Below are positions 14,856 to 21,851 of a stretch of DNA of 33,026 nt, one piece after another. Numbering within the stretch: position 1 is the stretch's first letter; each line of letters starts with the position of its first letter. Below the pieces are notes generated by a model. The model saw nothing but the letters and a program-made list of their open reading frames with translations, made no database searches and was not told the origin of the DNA. A program made the translations under genes and the position numbers. Origin of the DNA: Candidatus Nomurabacteria bacterium RIFCSPHIGHO2_02_FULL_35_13 (GTDB lineage Bacteria > Patescibacteriota > Minisyncoccia > Phycocordibacterales > UBA9973); the NCBI GenBank assembly GCA_001785515.1, contig MFTY01000006.1:1-33026 (forward strand). The letters run 5' to 3'.

Positions 14856-15230
14856 TTAATTTACTGGCAATTCACAACCGCTTATTTCTGATAATTTTTC
14901 TAAGCCTTGCTCCCCTGCGTATTTTACCCCTTTCTCATCTATCCAAGTTGGATAACCTTCTATACCTTTTTCAAGACATTCATTTGGATTTTCGGTACAT
15001 TCAACATAAGAAACATATTTAAAAGAATCTCCAAAACGAGCCTTTTCTGCCTTACAATGGGAACACCATTCAGCGCCATACATGGTTAATTTTTTTGATG
15101 CAAGACACTGTGCAAAAGAGTCATATTTGGTGGAAACAATAGGTATTTTTTCTCCTGATTCAATTATTATAGCCGTAATTGTTCCTAAAATTAAAAGTCC
15201 AATCACAGAAAGAAAAATATTTTTAGTCAT
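14856..15230 (-). CDS. Membrane-anchored thioredoxin-like protein (VKOR-type, CSHC)
   Basis: The 124-aa protein has an N-terminal anchor (about 4-23) and a thioredoxin-like domain with AEWCSHCKAEK (C56, C59). Further conserved positions are YDSFAQCLASKK, YVECTENPNECLEKGIEGYPTW and a C-terminal SGCELPVN cysteine. It is a paralogue of 13406-13798. I choose the ATG at 15230 because it follows AAGGA with good spacing and starts just after the stop codon of the previous gene (15235, 4 nt away); an upstream ATG at 15257 would overlap that gene. Probable role: thiol-disulfide exchange outside the membrane, with DsbB or the CcdA-like protein as electron partner. Confidence 0.87.
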   Translation of the reverse strand: MTKNIFLSVIGLLILGTITAIIIESGEKIPIVSTKYDSFAQCLASKKLTMYGAEWCSHCKAEKARFGDSFKYVSYVECTENPNECLEKGIEGYPTWIDEKGVKYAGEQGLEKLSEISGCELPVN

Positions 15231-15234
15231 AGTG

Positions 15235-15738
15235 CTATTCCTTGCAACAATCAACAAGCTTGCTCATAATGTCATCAAAGGTCATCGGCTTCTCTTTCTT
15301 TAAAGTGTTTTTAACATCCGCTGTATTGATAATTTTTAATCTAAGTCCAAAAAATAAATTAAAGGATTTATAAGCAAAACTGAACATCTGTTTTGCATCC
15401 TCTACTTTACCGTCTCCTTGCAATTTGGTTCCAACTTCCATAAGTCGCATTGTGGTTGCAAGTAAATGTTTTGATATGCACCAACTTTCAGCTTCAGTTT
15501 TGTCTATCATTCTGGCTAAGAGCACCTTGCGCATCTCTCGCACCTCTCTTAACATTTCGTAATACTCACCCTTGCCTGTTTTTGCTCCGGAAAAAAAGAA
15601 ATGTTCTTCCAGGCTTATCAAATTCATAACAGCAACACTCAAATCTTCTTCCGTCGATAAATCAACTCCCCTGTTTTCTTTTAAAGAAGCTATTTTCTTT
15701 TGAAGTTCCTCAAAACTCATTAATTTTGGATCAGTCAT
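15235..15738 (-). CDS. Uncharacterised helical protein of the thiol-redox locus
   Basis: I do not recognise a family in this 167-aa protein. It has no signal peptide or membrane helix and appears almost entirely helical. It is rich in E, K, L and M, with FEELQKKIASLKENRG near the N-terminus, a central EYYEMLREVREMRKVLLARM and CISKHLLATTMRLMEVGTKLQGDGKVEDAKQMFSFAYKSF, which could pass as a repeat-helix or TPR-like pair. It ends in FDDIMSKLVDCCKE with adjacent cysteines. Its stop lies 4 nt before the CSHC thioredoxin-like gene, and the AAGGA used by that gene is formed by its last codons, so the two are translationally linked. Confidence 0.75.
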   Translation of the reverse strand: MTDPKLMSFEELQKKIASLKENRGVDLSTEEDLSVAVMNLISLEEHFFFSGAKTGKGEYYEMLREVREMRKVLLARMIDKTEAESWCISKHLLATTMRLMEVGTKLQGDGKVEDAKQMFSFAYKSFNLFFGLRLKIINTADVKNTLKKEKPMTFDDIMSKLVDCCKE

Positions 15739-15753
15739 TGTTTTATTTATTCT

Positions 15754-15846
15754 AAGGATTTTTGGTAAAGAATTTTAAGAGTCGTGGGTCCCCTGTCCTT
15801 ATGACTCCGAGGGCGAAGGCTCAAAAATTTTTTACCAAAAATCCTT
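15754..15846. repeat. Structured palindromic element family B, copy 1
   Basis: Perfect 16-bp arms AAGGATTTTTGGTAAA (15754-15769) and TTTACCAAAAATCCTT (15831-15846) enclose a 40-nt core (15781-15820) that matches the core of copy 2 (23537-23576) at 39 of 40 positions. The core starts GTCGTGGGTCCCC, has a hairpin GTCCT/AGGGC and ends GAAGGC. The arms of the two copies are unrelated in sequence. Confidence 0.88.
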
Positions 15847-15856
15847 CATTAATAAT

Positions 15857-16552
15857 TTATAACGAAAATATCAAAATACCGAACGCGACAAGGACAAGCA
15901 ATAACACTATTCTGGCTTTTTTCGTTTCTAGTCTGCGCAACTTGTCTATCTTTTCTATCATAATCTTGTTTGTGGCAAATGCAAGTATCAGAATAAGCGG
16001 TAATACAAAAACAAAATTATATATAATCAAATACCAAAAACCTTTCCAGAAATTTGCATAATCATGAAGCAAGGTTAATACAAAAAGATAAGGCCCTCCG
16101 GTGCACGGAAATTCAAATAAGGCGACCAAGGAACCCAATAAAAAAAAGGCCGGAATGGAACCTTTATTTATCACTTTTGCAAGAGTTGAATGAGCGCTTT
16201 CCGGTATTTTCAATTTAATTGGAAAATTAGGAAAAAATTCGTTTATCAAACCGATAATACTATAAAGCAATAAAATAGACGCACCCACTTTTGCCATTAT
16301 ATTCGGGATATTGAAAAAAGTGAGCGCTTGAAGAGCTCCTAATCCTATCAATGTGTAAATAATGGCAATGGCTAAAATGTATACGCCTCCCGACAATAAA
16401 ACAAATTTTCTATCTTTTCCCAAACTGAGCAGAAAGGCAATTGTCAGAAACAAAACAGATATGGCGCAGGGATTAATGCTGTCTATCAATGCTGAAACCA
16501 TAATTACCGGTAGAAAACCATGCGCGCTAGTAGTTAAATAATTTACAAACAT
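15857..16552 (-). CDS. CcdA/DsbD-like transmembrane thiol-electron transporter
   Basis: The 231-aa protein has about six membrane helices and the two conserved cysteines of the CcdA/DsbD membrane domain: C29 in DSINPCAISVLFL and C150 in FEFPCTGGPYLF. Such proteins carry electrons from cytoplasmic thioredoxin to exported thioredoxin-like proteins. With DsbB, two anchored thioredoxin-like proteins and the unknown 15235 gene it forms a compact disulfide-oxidising and -reducing set. Its minus-strand -10 (TATTAT, with a TG one base before it) sits 6 nt ahead of the ATG. A family-B element follows the stop codon. Confidence 0.88.
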   Translation of the reverse strand: MFVNYLTTSAHGFLPVIMVSALIDSINPCAISVLFLTIAFLLSLGKDRKFVLLSGGVYILAIAIIYTLIGLGALQALTFFNIPNIMAKVGASILLLYSIIGLINEFFPNFPIKLKIPESAHSTLAKVINKGSIPAFFLLGSLVALFEFPCTGGPYLFVLTLLHDYANFWKGFWYLIIYNFVFVLPLILILAFATNKIMIEKIDKLRRLETKKARIVLLLVLVAFGILIFSL

Positions 16553-16558
16553 TTCAGT

Positions 16559-16564
16559 ATAATA
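16559..16564 (-). promoter_or_regulatory. Leaderless extended -10 of the CcdA-like gene
   Basis: TGCTATTAT on the minus strand, with the hexamer TATTAT 6 nt before the ATG (16550-16552). The TGn extension could replace a -35. Confidence 0.5.
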
Positions 16565-16609
16565 GCATAAATAATTTTGAAAACAAAAATTTTTGAATTT
16601 TAGTGTTTT

Positions 16610-17809
16610 TTATTGGTATTGAATATAAATAGGTTTAGGATTTAATTTCAATAAATCATTCGGCGTCATTAAAACGGTGCCAGTTGTCAAAATATCGTTT
16701 TTGTAAAATAATTTAAAGCCAGTAAATTGAACAGGTTCTTTGTAAACAAATTGCTGATAAGTATTTATTTTTTTGGCTGCCCCTCCCCAACCATCCATAT
16801 TCATAACAATCTGCACTTCTGGTAATGGTTTTATTTCTTTATAATTGGTAACCATTTTCTGCGTATAACGATGAATGATAAATATTTTCGGAGTCAAGTT
16901 ATTTTCTTTTACAATTTTTGCCAAATAATTTGCTGCAAAATTTATATCAGCCGCGTCGTATGTGCCTACAACTTTTCCAGGTCTAATACCGTTTTTCATG
17001 GAAAATTCAGGGTCAATGCCTAAATGAACTTGTGGCATCTTAAAATATTTTTCAAGCAATGGTAGTTCGGTTTGTAAATCACTAAAGCCGACTTGAATAT
17101 CTAAAAAAACAATAGCATTTATTTTTTCCGCCATTTTAATAATCTTACCTATTTCCGAATATGGCATGCGAGCCCTATATTTGCCATCTTGCCCCGCGCT
17201 TTCTTGCGCTACGACTGCAATGTAATGAAGCGCTGGAATAACCGGAGTTGATGGGTCAGCATCCTGCCATTTTTTTGCTTCAGCTTGTAATTTTTGCAAC
17301 ATTTCACTTTCAGGATATTCTCCCAACGCTCCCATTTTTGTTGAATACAAATTTCCATAATAAGCAACAATGCGGTTGAATGGTAGGATGGCTCCGGCAT
17401 TAGGATAAACAGTTTTTACCGGCCAGAGATGCGTTCTGGTTGGTTGCGGAGGCTCGCCCGTAGGGCTATGCCCGAGGGAAACAGGAACTTTGGTAGTTTT
17501 AGTTATGGATTTGCCATTTTGGTCTTTCTCAATAGTTTTAACGGTTTCAAAAACAATTGGGTCAGGCGGGTTATTGGCCAGTTCTGTCATTTTTTTATCG
17601 TAAGCTATGGTGTCTAACGGCAAGAGTTCCGGTGATAATAAAGTTTTTACAATTTCATTTATCTTGATTTTTTCCCCGTTTGACACATTGCTGCTAAAAA
17701 ATTCTGGAAGAATAAAAAATATAAAAAGTGCAATTAAGAAAACTACAAAAAACCAAAAGTGGGTACTTCTATATGTACTCTTTATCTTAGAAAAAATCTT
17801 ACCTTTCAT
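16610..17809 (-). CDS. Exported TIM-barrel-like conserved protein, function unknown
   Basis: From the ATG at 17809 this is a 399-aa protein with one N-terminal membrane helix (about 20-37, FWFFVVFLIALFIFFILP) and a long exterior region. The region from RIVAYYGNLYSTKMGALGEYP onward has the rhythm of a TIM barrel, with IPALHYIAVVAQ, AIVFLDIQVG, VHLGIDPEF, VVGTYDAADINFAANYLAKIV, KIFIIHRYTQ, and VQIVMNMDGWGG as successive strands. Acidic residues at strand ends (D in FLDIQ and GIDPE) would suit a hydrolase, but this is inference. A related family exists in other bacteria without assigned function as far as I know. SLGHSPTGEP in the N-terminal linker is encoded by the 31-nt repeat also present in the deoxyhypusine-synthase-like gene. 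An ATG at 17827 is possible, but the -10 at 17818-17823 favours 17809. Confidence 0.75.
   Translation of the reverse strand: MKGKIFSKIKSTYRSTHFWFFVVFLIALFIFFILPEFFSSNVSNGEKIKINEIVKTLLSPELLPLDTIAYDKKMTELANNPPDPIVFETVKTIEKDQNGKSITKTTKVPVSLGHSPTGEPPQPTRTHLWPVKTVYPNAGAILPFNRIVAYYGNLYSTKMGALGEYPESEMLQKLQAEAKKWQDADPSTPVIPALHYIAVVAQESAGQDGKYRARMPYSEIGKIIKMAEKINAIVFLDIQVGFSDLQTELPLLEKYFKMPQVHLGIDPEFSMKNGIRPGKVVGTYDAADINFAANYLAKIVKENNLTPKIFIIHRYTQKMVTNYKEIKPLPEVQIVMNMDGWGGAAKKINTYQQFVYKEPVQFTGFKLFYKNDILTTGTVLMTPNDLLKLNPKPIYIQYQ
17451..17481. repeat. 31-nt in-frame repeat element, copy 2
   Basis: Matches 923-953 at 30 of 31 positions (one A/G difference, silent, AGT/AGC serine). Translated in the same frame as SLGHSPTGEP. 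Confidence 0.85.
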
Positions 17810-17817
17810 TAAGACGA

Positions 17818-17823
17818 AGTATA
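17818..17823 (-). promoter_or_regulatory. -10 element of the TIM-barrel-like gene
   Basis: TATACT on the minus strand, 8 nt before the ATG at 17807-17809, suggesting a leaderless or very short leader. Confidence 0.45.
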
Positions 17824-17849
17824 ACAAAAATAGGAGATTTTAGCACTTT

Positions 17850-19085
17850 TTACTTAATACAAGTTGGTCCAGTATTTAAAGACTTGCTGGTTCCACTGTA
17901 TCCCAAATTGTCTACACACCAGTATCCAGTTGAAAGAACAACAGAGGAAGCAAATGCTGTAACGCTATCTTTACAGCTTAATGTCACAGGTTGAGTAAAA
18001 CCTTTTTTTGCATTCTCGTAATCACTTGAAGCACAAAATCCAGCATAGGAATTAGATTTATTGTAATAGACTTCTGCACTGACTCTTATGTTATTAAGGT
18101 CATCTTTTATCCCATTATCTCCAAGTTCTTTCTGCATCTTCTGCATTGCATTTAATTTTACCAGTAATGTATTTGTCATGGATACAATATTATTCTTATT
18201 AATCACAAGTGATTTAACAATTTCTTCTATTTTTTCTGCTTCTTTTAAAATATATGTGTCAGATAAAAGGTTAAATAAGATACTTAATTTTGTATTATTA
18301 TAACTACCCAAATCTATGACGTAAGTTACACTATAAACATCAGAGGGGTCTTTTGATAAATCAGTGTATTTATAAGATGGATAAGTACTAATACTACCAA
18401 AAGAGCTCTTTGTGTATTTGTTTTTGTCTGTAAAAATTGAACTAAACATAGTATCATTTATATCTGGAAGTATATAAATTATAGGATAACTGTCCCATTG
18501 TCGAATCCTCATATAAACTGAAGGGATTCCCGAACTATTATATTCAATTTCTGCTTCTTTAGGGTAACTAAAAGAATAAAGACCATTTGGGTCATTGTAA
18601 ATACTCAAAGATGAATTCTGGTTTATATTATCTGGTTGCTCGGTTTGTGTTACTGTTTGTGTATCTACAGTCTGTACTGGTACATCTTGTAATGCCGTTA
18701 TGTTTGGAAAGAAATCTTTAATCACAGGCAATTTTATTATTTCATCTTTAAAATAATAAGTGGAAATTCCGCCGACCAGCAAGAACAATATTAATGCAAA
18801 CAAAAAAATACTTTTACTGAAAATACTTTTTATTTTTACTGAAGTTGGTTGAGATTGGGGTTCAGATTGAGTAAAACTCACAGGATTGATATTGATGGGA
18901 GAAAAATTAGAAACTGGCGTTGGTGCTGGAGGCAGAGTTGATGCCGAAACCGTAACAGTATTGAAACCTTCTTCAACATCTTGTGAATTCCAGCCATTGG
19001 CTAAAAGCTCACTGGATATTTTTTCTTTAGTTAAACCTGCTTGTAATTGTTGCTTGATAAAGTCAACTAACTGTTGGTTAATCAT
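17850..19085 (-). CDS. Membrane protein with N-terminal UBA-like motif and pilin-like C-terminus
   Basis: The 411-aa protein starts with a helical motif (INQQLVDFIKQQLQAGLTKEKISSELLANGWNSQDVEEGFNTV) that is frequent in CPR membrane proteins and resembles a UBA-like helix bundle. A proline/serine linker, one membrane helix (about 90-112, SIFLFALILFLLVGGISTYYF), and a long exterior domain follow. The last 90 residues (IRVSAEVYYNKSNSYAGFCASSDYENAKKG to CIK), with four cysteines, resemble the C-terminal part of type IV pilin-like proteins. The middle (about 160-290) looks like a domain seen in lipoprotein-like proteins (DPNGLYSFSYPKEAEIEYN). Function is unknown; a surface or pilus-associated role is inferred. 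A strong leaderless promoter lies upstream. Confidence 0.75.
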   Translation of the reverse strand: MINQQLVDFIKQQLQAGLTKEKISSELLANGWNSQDVEEGFNTVTVSASTLPPAPTPVSNFSPININPVSFTQSEPQSQPTSVKIKSIFSKSIFLFALILFLLVGGISTYYFKDEIIKLPVIKDFFPNITALQDVPVQTVDTQTVTQTEQPDNINQNSSLSIYNDPNGLYSFSYPKEAEIEYNSSGIPSVYMRIRQWDSYPIIYILPDINDTMFSSIFTDKNKYTKSSFGSISTYPSYKYTDLSKDPSDVYSVTYVIDLGSYNNTKLSILFNLLSDTYILKEAEKIEEIVKSLVINKNNIVSMTNTLLVKLNAMQKMQKELGDNGIKDDLNNIRVSAEVYYNKSNSYAGFCASSDYENAKKGFTQPVTLSCKDSVTAFASSVVLSTGYWCVDNLGYSGTSKSLNTGPTCIK

Positions 19086-19091
19086 AATTTA

Positions 19092-19120
19092 ATTATAAGC
19101 AATTAATAAAATTTTGTCTA
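19092..19120 (-). promoter_or_regulatory. Promoter of the pilin-like membrane protein gene (leaderless)
   Basis: On the minus strand TAGACA (19115-19120), 17 nt, then TATAAT (19092-19097), then 6 nt to the ATG at 19083-19085. Confidence 0.65.
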
Positions 19121-19151
19121 TTTTCAATTTTTCCCTAGAGTATTTAAGTTT

Positions 19152-19179
19152 TTGCAAATGGGTAGTCTTGTTGTATAAT
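19152..19179 (+). promoter_or_regulatory. Promoter of the glutamate dehydrogenase gene
   Basis: TTGCAA (19152-19157), 16 nt, TATAAT (19174-19179). Unlike several neighbours this gene has a leader of about 43 nt, which includes a small CTCG/CGAG hairpin just before a GAGAGA sequence and the ATG at 19229. Confidence 0.65.
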
Positions 19180-19228
19180 GGAAACCTTAATATATAATTT
19201 TCTCGTTTAACGCGAGAGAGATAAAAAT

Positions 19229-20452
19229 ATGCAAAACCCATTTGAGAATGCCATGAAACAATTAGATAAGGTCGCTAAAATAAAGAATTTCAGCGAAGAA
19301 TTCATAACTCGCTTGCGTCAACCTGATCGCGATATAAGAATATCAATTCCTGTTAAGATGGATAACGGTTCCACAAAAATATTTGAAGGATATAGAGTTG
19401 AATACAATAATGCGTTAGGGCCTTACAAAGGAGGTATCCGATATCATCAAGATACTGAAATAAATGAAGTAAAAGCTCTGGCATTTTGGATGGCGCTCAA
19501 ATGCGCGGTTGCGGGCATTCCCATGGGTGGAGGCAAGGGCGGAATTACGGTAAATCCGAAAGAATTATCTAAAGGAGAATTGGAAAGACTTTCACGCGGA
19601 TGGGTACGAAAACTTTCAGATATACTGGGTCCTAAAAAAGATGTGCCTGCGCCGGACGTAAATACCACACCAGAAATAATGGCTTGGATGAATGATGAAT
19701 ATCAAAAGATAACCGGTGATAAAACGGGAGCAATGATAACAGGCAAACCGTTGGATAAAGGAGGATCTGAAGGCAGAGGCACAGCAACAGCTCAAGGCGG
19801 ATTTTTTGTTTTTGAAGCGCTAAAAAAAGAATTGAACTTGCCGGAAAAATGCAAAATTGCCATACAGGGTTTCGGTAATGCGGGGTCTTATGCTGCGCTT
19901 ATCTGGAGTAAGGCAGGACACACAATCTTAGCTATTTCTGATTCAAAAGGTGGAGTATACAATGAAAAAGGCTTAGACATAGAGAAACTCATGAAGTATA
20001 AAAAGGACACCGGTTCCCTTTCAGGTTTTCCAGATGCAAAAGAAATCACCAATGAAAAACTTTTAGAAACAGAATGCGATTTATTGATACCGGCAGCTTT
20101 TGAAAATCAAATAACCGGAGCAAATGCCGACAAAGTAAAAGCCAAGGCTATTTTAGAACTTGCAAATGGTCCGATAAATCCTGAAGCTGATGAAATTTTA
20201 TATAAGAAAAACATTCCCATTGTACCGGATATTTTGGCAAATTCCGGCGGAGTGACAGTCTCTTACTTTGAGTGGGACCAAAATCTAAAAAACGAACATT
20301 GGAGTGAAAAAGAAGTTTTTGACAAGCTTCGACCGATACTTGAAGATTCAGCAAAAAAAATCTTAGCAAAATCAAAGGAATCAAACACAGACCTCCGCTG
20401 TGGCGCATTCATTTTGGCGCTTGAAAGAATTGAAGCAAAAATAACCTTATAA
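19229..20452 (+). CDS. gdhA: Glutamate dehydrogenase (Glu/Leu/Phe/Val dehydrogenase family)
   Basis: The 407-aa protein shows the full family plan. The N-terminal substrate domain has NALGPYKGGIRYH, the catalytic-lysine loop GIPMGGGKGGI (K103) and VPAPDVNT with its conserved aspartate. The dinucleotide domain has IQGFGNAGSYAA, and VPDILANSGGVTVSYFEW comes before the C-terminus. It interconverts glutamate with 2-oxoglutarate and ammonia using NAD(P)H. The cofactor cannot be fixed here, but the aspartate after the glycine loop (AISDSKG) is common in NAD-using members. It stands alone between divergent and convergent genes with its own promoter. Confidence 0.93.
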   Translation: MQNPFENAMKQLDKVAKIKNFSEEFITRLRQPDRDIRISIPVKMDNGSTKIFEGYRVEYNNALGPYKGGIRYHQDTEINEVKALAFWMALKCAVAGIPMGGGKGGITVNPKELSKGELERLSRGWVRKLSDILGPKKDVPAPDVNTTPEIMAWMNDEYQKITGDKTGAMITGKPLDKGGSEGRGTATAQGGFFVFEALKKELNLPEKCKIAIQGFGNAGSYAALIWSKAGHTILAISDSKGGVYNEKGLDIEKLMKYKKDTGSLSGFPDAKEITNEKLLETECDLLIPAAFENQITGANADKVKAKAILELANGPINPEADEILYKKNIPIVPDILANSGGVTVSYFEWDQNLKNEHWSEKEVFDKLRPILEDSAKKILAKSKESNTDLRCGAFILALERIEAKITL

Positions 20453-20467
20453 AATAAGGGTATAAAA

Positions 20468-21088
20468 TCACATTTTCTTAACATCATTTTTTATCATTCT
20501 AACAATTTCTGGGAATTTAGATATTTTAAAATGTCCGTTTTTACTCTTATAGATTATAATTTTTGCATTTTTTAATTTCTTTTTATATTTCCCGGCGTGA
20601 GATATTGGGACATCGTCATCATCTCGTGAAAACATTAAGGTGAGATTTTTTGAATTCCTCTCAATTAAAGACAAATCAGATTTTAGCTTAAAACCTCCTA
20701 CTAAATCTTCATGAAAACAAGTGTCATCAAAAGGAGGGCAAACCAGATAAGTTGATAATATTTTTTTAGGGAATTTATTTTCAGATAAATATTTTGCAAG
20801 AAAAATTCCGCCTAAAGAACCACCAATTAAAATAACATTGTTTCTTAAATATGAAAAGTATCTTTCAAAATGAATTTTCCAATCAACATATTTTGAATTA
20901 TCTGATAGAGGCATACACGGTCTAATTATTTCAAAGTTTTTACCTAATTCTTTATCTAAATAATTATCAGACCATCTTATGCTTTTCTCTATTGATATTT
21001 CCCTGTTTTTCAAAAAATGCAGATAATCTTTCTGGTTTTTGAAAGTCATTCCACCATGAATATATAATATTTGTATCTTCTTTTTCAT
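20468..21088 (-). CDS. Alpha/beta hydrolase (RBBP9/YdeN-like)
   Basis: The 206-aa protein has the small serine-hydrolase plan: an N-terminal YIHGG oxyanion segment, the nucleophile elbow LIGGSLGGIFLAKYLSE with S91, an acid candidate in FSRDDDDVPISHAGKY, and a C-terminal histidine in SKNGHFKISKFPEI. The proteins of this group act on unknown esters or peptides in the cytoplasm; no signal is present. A TATAAT exactly 6 nt before the ATG, with TTATCA 17 nt further upstream, indicates leaderless transcription. It converges with gdhA. Confidence 0.85.
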   Translation of the reverse strand: MKKKIQILYIHGGMTFKNQKDYLHFLKNREISIEKSIRWSDNYLDKELGKNFEIIRPCMPLSDNSKYVDWKIHFERYFSYLRNNVILIGGSLGGIFLAKYLSENKFPKKILSTYLVCPPFDDTCFHEDLVGGFKLKSDLSLIERNSKNLTLMFSRDDDDVPISHAGKYKKKLKNAKIIIYKSKNGHFKISKFPEIVRMIKNDVKKM

Positions 21089-21094
21089 ATTTAC

Positions 21095-21100
21095 ATTATA
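21095..21100 (-). promoter_or_regulatory. Leaderless -10 element of the alpha/beta hydrolase gene
   Basis: TATAAT on the minus strand, 6 nt before the ATG (21086-21088), with a possible -35 TTATCA at 21118-21123 (17-nt spacer). Confidence 0.55.
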
Positions 21101-21156
21101 TCAAAATTAAGTTCATTTGATAAAAACCTAATTTTGTATTACTGTATAAATATAAT

Positions 21157-21228
21157 TGCGGGATCTGCTAATTGGTAGGCAACATGCCTCTGGAGCATGG
21201 AATCTAGGTTCGAACCCTAGTCCCGCAG
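21157..21228 (+). tRNA. tRNA-Gln (CTG anticodon)
   Basis: A full cloverleaf is visible: acceptor TGCGGGA / TCCCGCA, D-arm TGCTAATTGGTAGGCA, anticodon arm CATGC-CTCTGGA-GCATG with anticodon CTG, and T-arm CTAGG-TTCGAAC-CCTAG. U1-A72 and discriminator G73 fit glutamine tRNAs. The next bases are CA, then AG, so a complete CCA is not encoded. Confidence 0.92.
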
Positions 21229-21241
21229 CAAGTAAGTTTGG

Positions 21242-21247
21242 TATAAT
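21242..21247 (+). promoter_or_regulatory. Leaderless -10 element of the S51-like gene
   Basis: TATAAT on the plus strand, 6 nt before the ATG at 21254, between tRNA-Gln and the gene. Confidence 0.55.
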
Positions 21248-21253
21248 CAAAAT

Positions 21254-21814
21254 ATGAAAACTAAATTTATTTTACATGGAGGTTTTAGTAGGGAAAAAGC
21301 ACCCATTCAAGAGAACGATAAATTCTTTCAAGAAATACTAAAAGATGCATCCGGAAATGTGAGAGTGCTTTTGGTTTATTTTGCAGAACGAGAGGAGATG
21401 GTACAATTGAGAATTGAGCAGGATAAAGAGCAACTCAATAAAAATAAAGGATTAAAAAATTTACATTTTAAAGTTGCCTCAGAAGAAACTTTTACACAAG
21501 ATTGCGCCTGGGCAGATATTATATATCTTCATGGAGGTCGTACAATAAAGCTCATAGAAATACTTAAAAAATATCAAAATCTGGAGCAAGTATTTTCTGG
21601 GAAAACAATCGTGGGTGATTCTGCTGGAGCTAATGTCTTGGGACAGTTATTTTATAGTAAAAATTCAAAAGAAGTTGGTGAAGGACTTAGAATTTTACCT
21701 TTCAAGATTGTTGTACATTACGTAGATGGTACACCAAATCCACTTGCACACATTGAACCAAACTTAGAAACCTTATTTTTACATGAATACGAAACTATTG
21801 TTAAGTATTATTAA
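21254..21814 (+). CDS. Peptidase S51-like protein (dipeptidase E family)
   Basis: The 186-aa protein fits the S51 class: N-terminal FILHGGFSRE, an ADIIYLHGGRTIKLIEIL segment equivalent to the GGG/N loop, and the nucleophile motif IVGDSAGANVLG with S123. The HYVDGTPNPLAHIEPNLETLF region may supply the remaining catalytic residues. S51 enzymes cleave aspartyl dipeptides or cyanophycin-like peptides in the cytoplasm. Members are usually 200-230 aa, so this is at the short end, and the C-terminal part after HEYETIVKYY may be trimmed. It has its own leaderless -10, 13 nt downstream of tRNA-Gln, and converges on pyrG. Confidence 0.8.
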   Translation: MKTKFILHGGFSREKAPIQENDKFFQEILKDASGNVRVLLVYFAEREEMVQLRIEQDKEQLNKNKGLKNLHFKVASEETFTQDCAWADIIYLHGGRTIKLIEILKKYQNLEQVFSGKTIVGDSAGANVLGQLFYSKNSKEVGEGLRILPFKIVVHYVDGTPNPLAHIEPNLETLFLHEYETIVKYY

Positions 21815-21851
21815 ATCATAGTTTAAACCTCACGCCACACGGACAGCAAAT

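Noticed and set aside
20440-20465. CCTTAT/ATAAGG hairpin over the gdhA stop codon as a terminator
   Set aside because: Short, A/T-rich stem without a following T-run.
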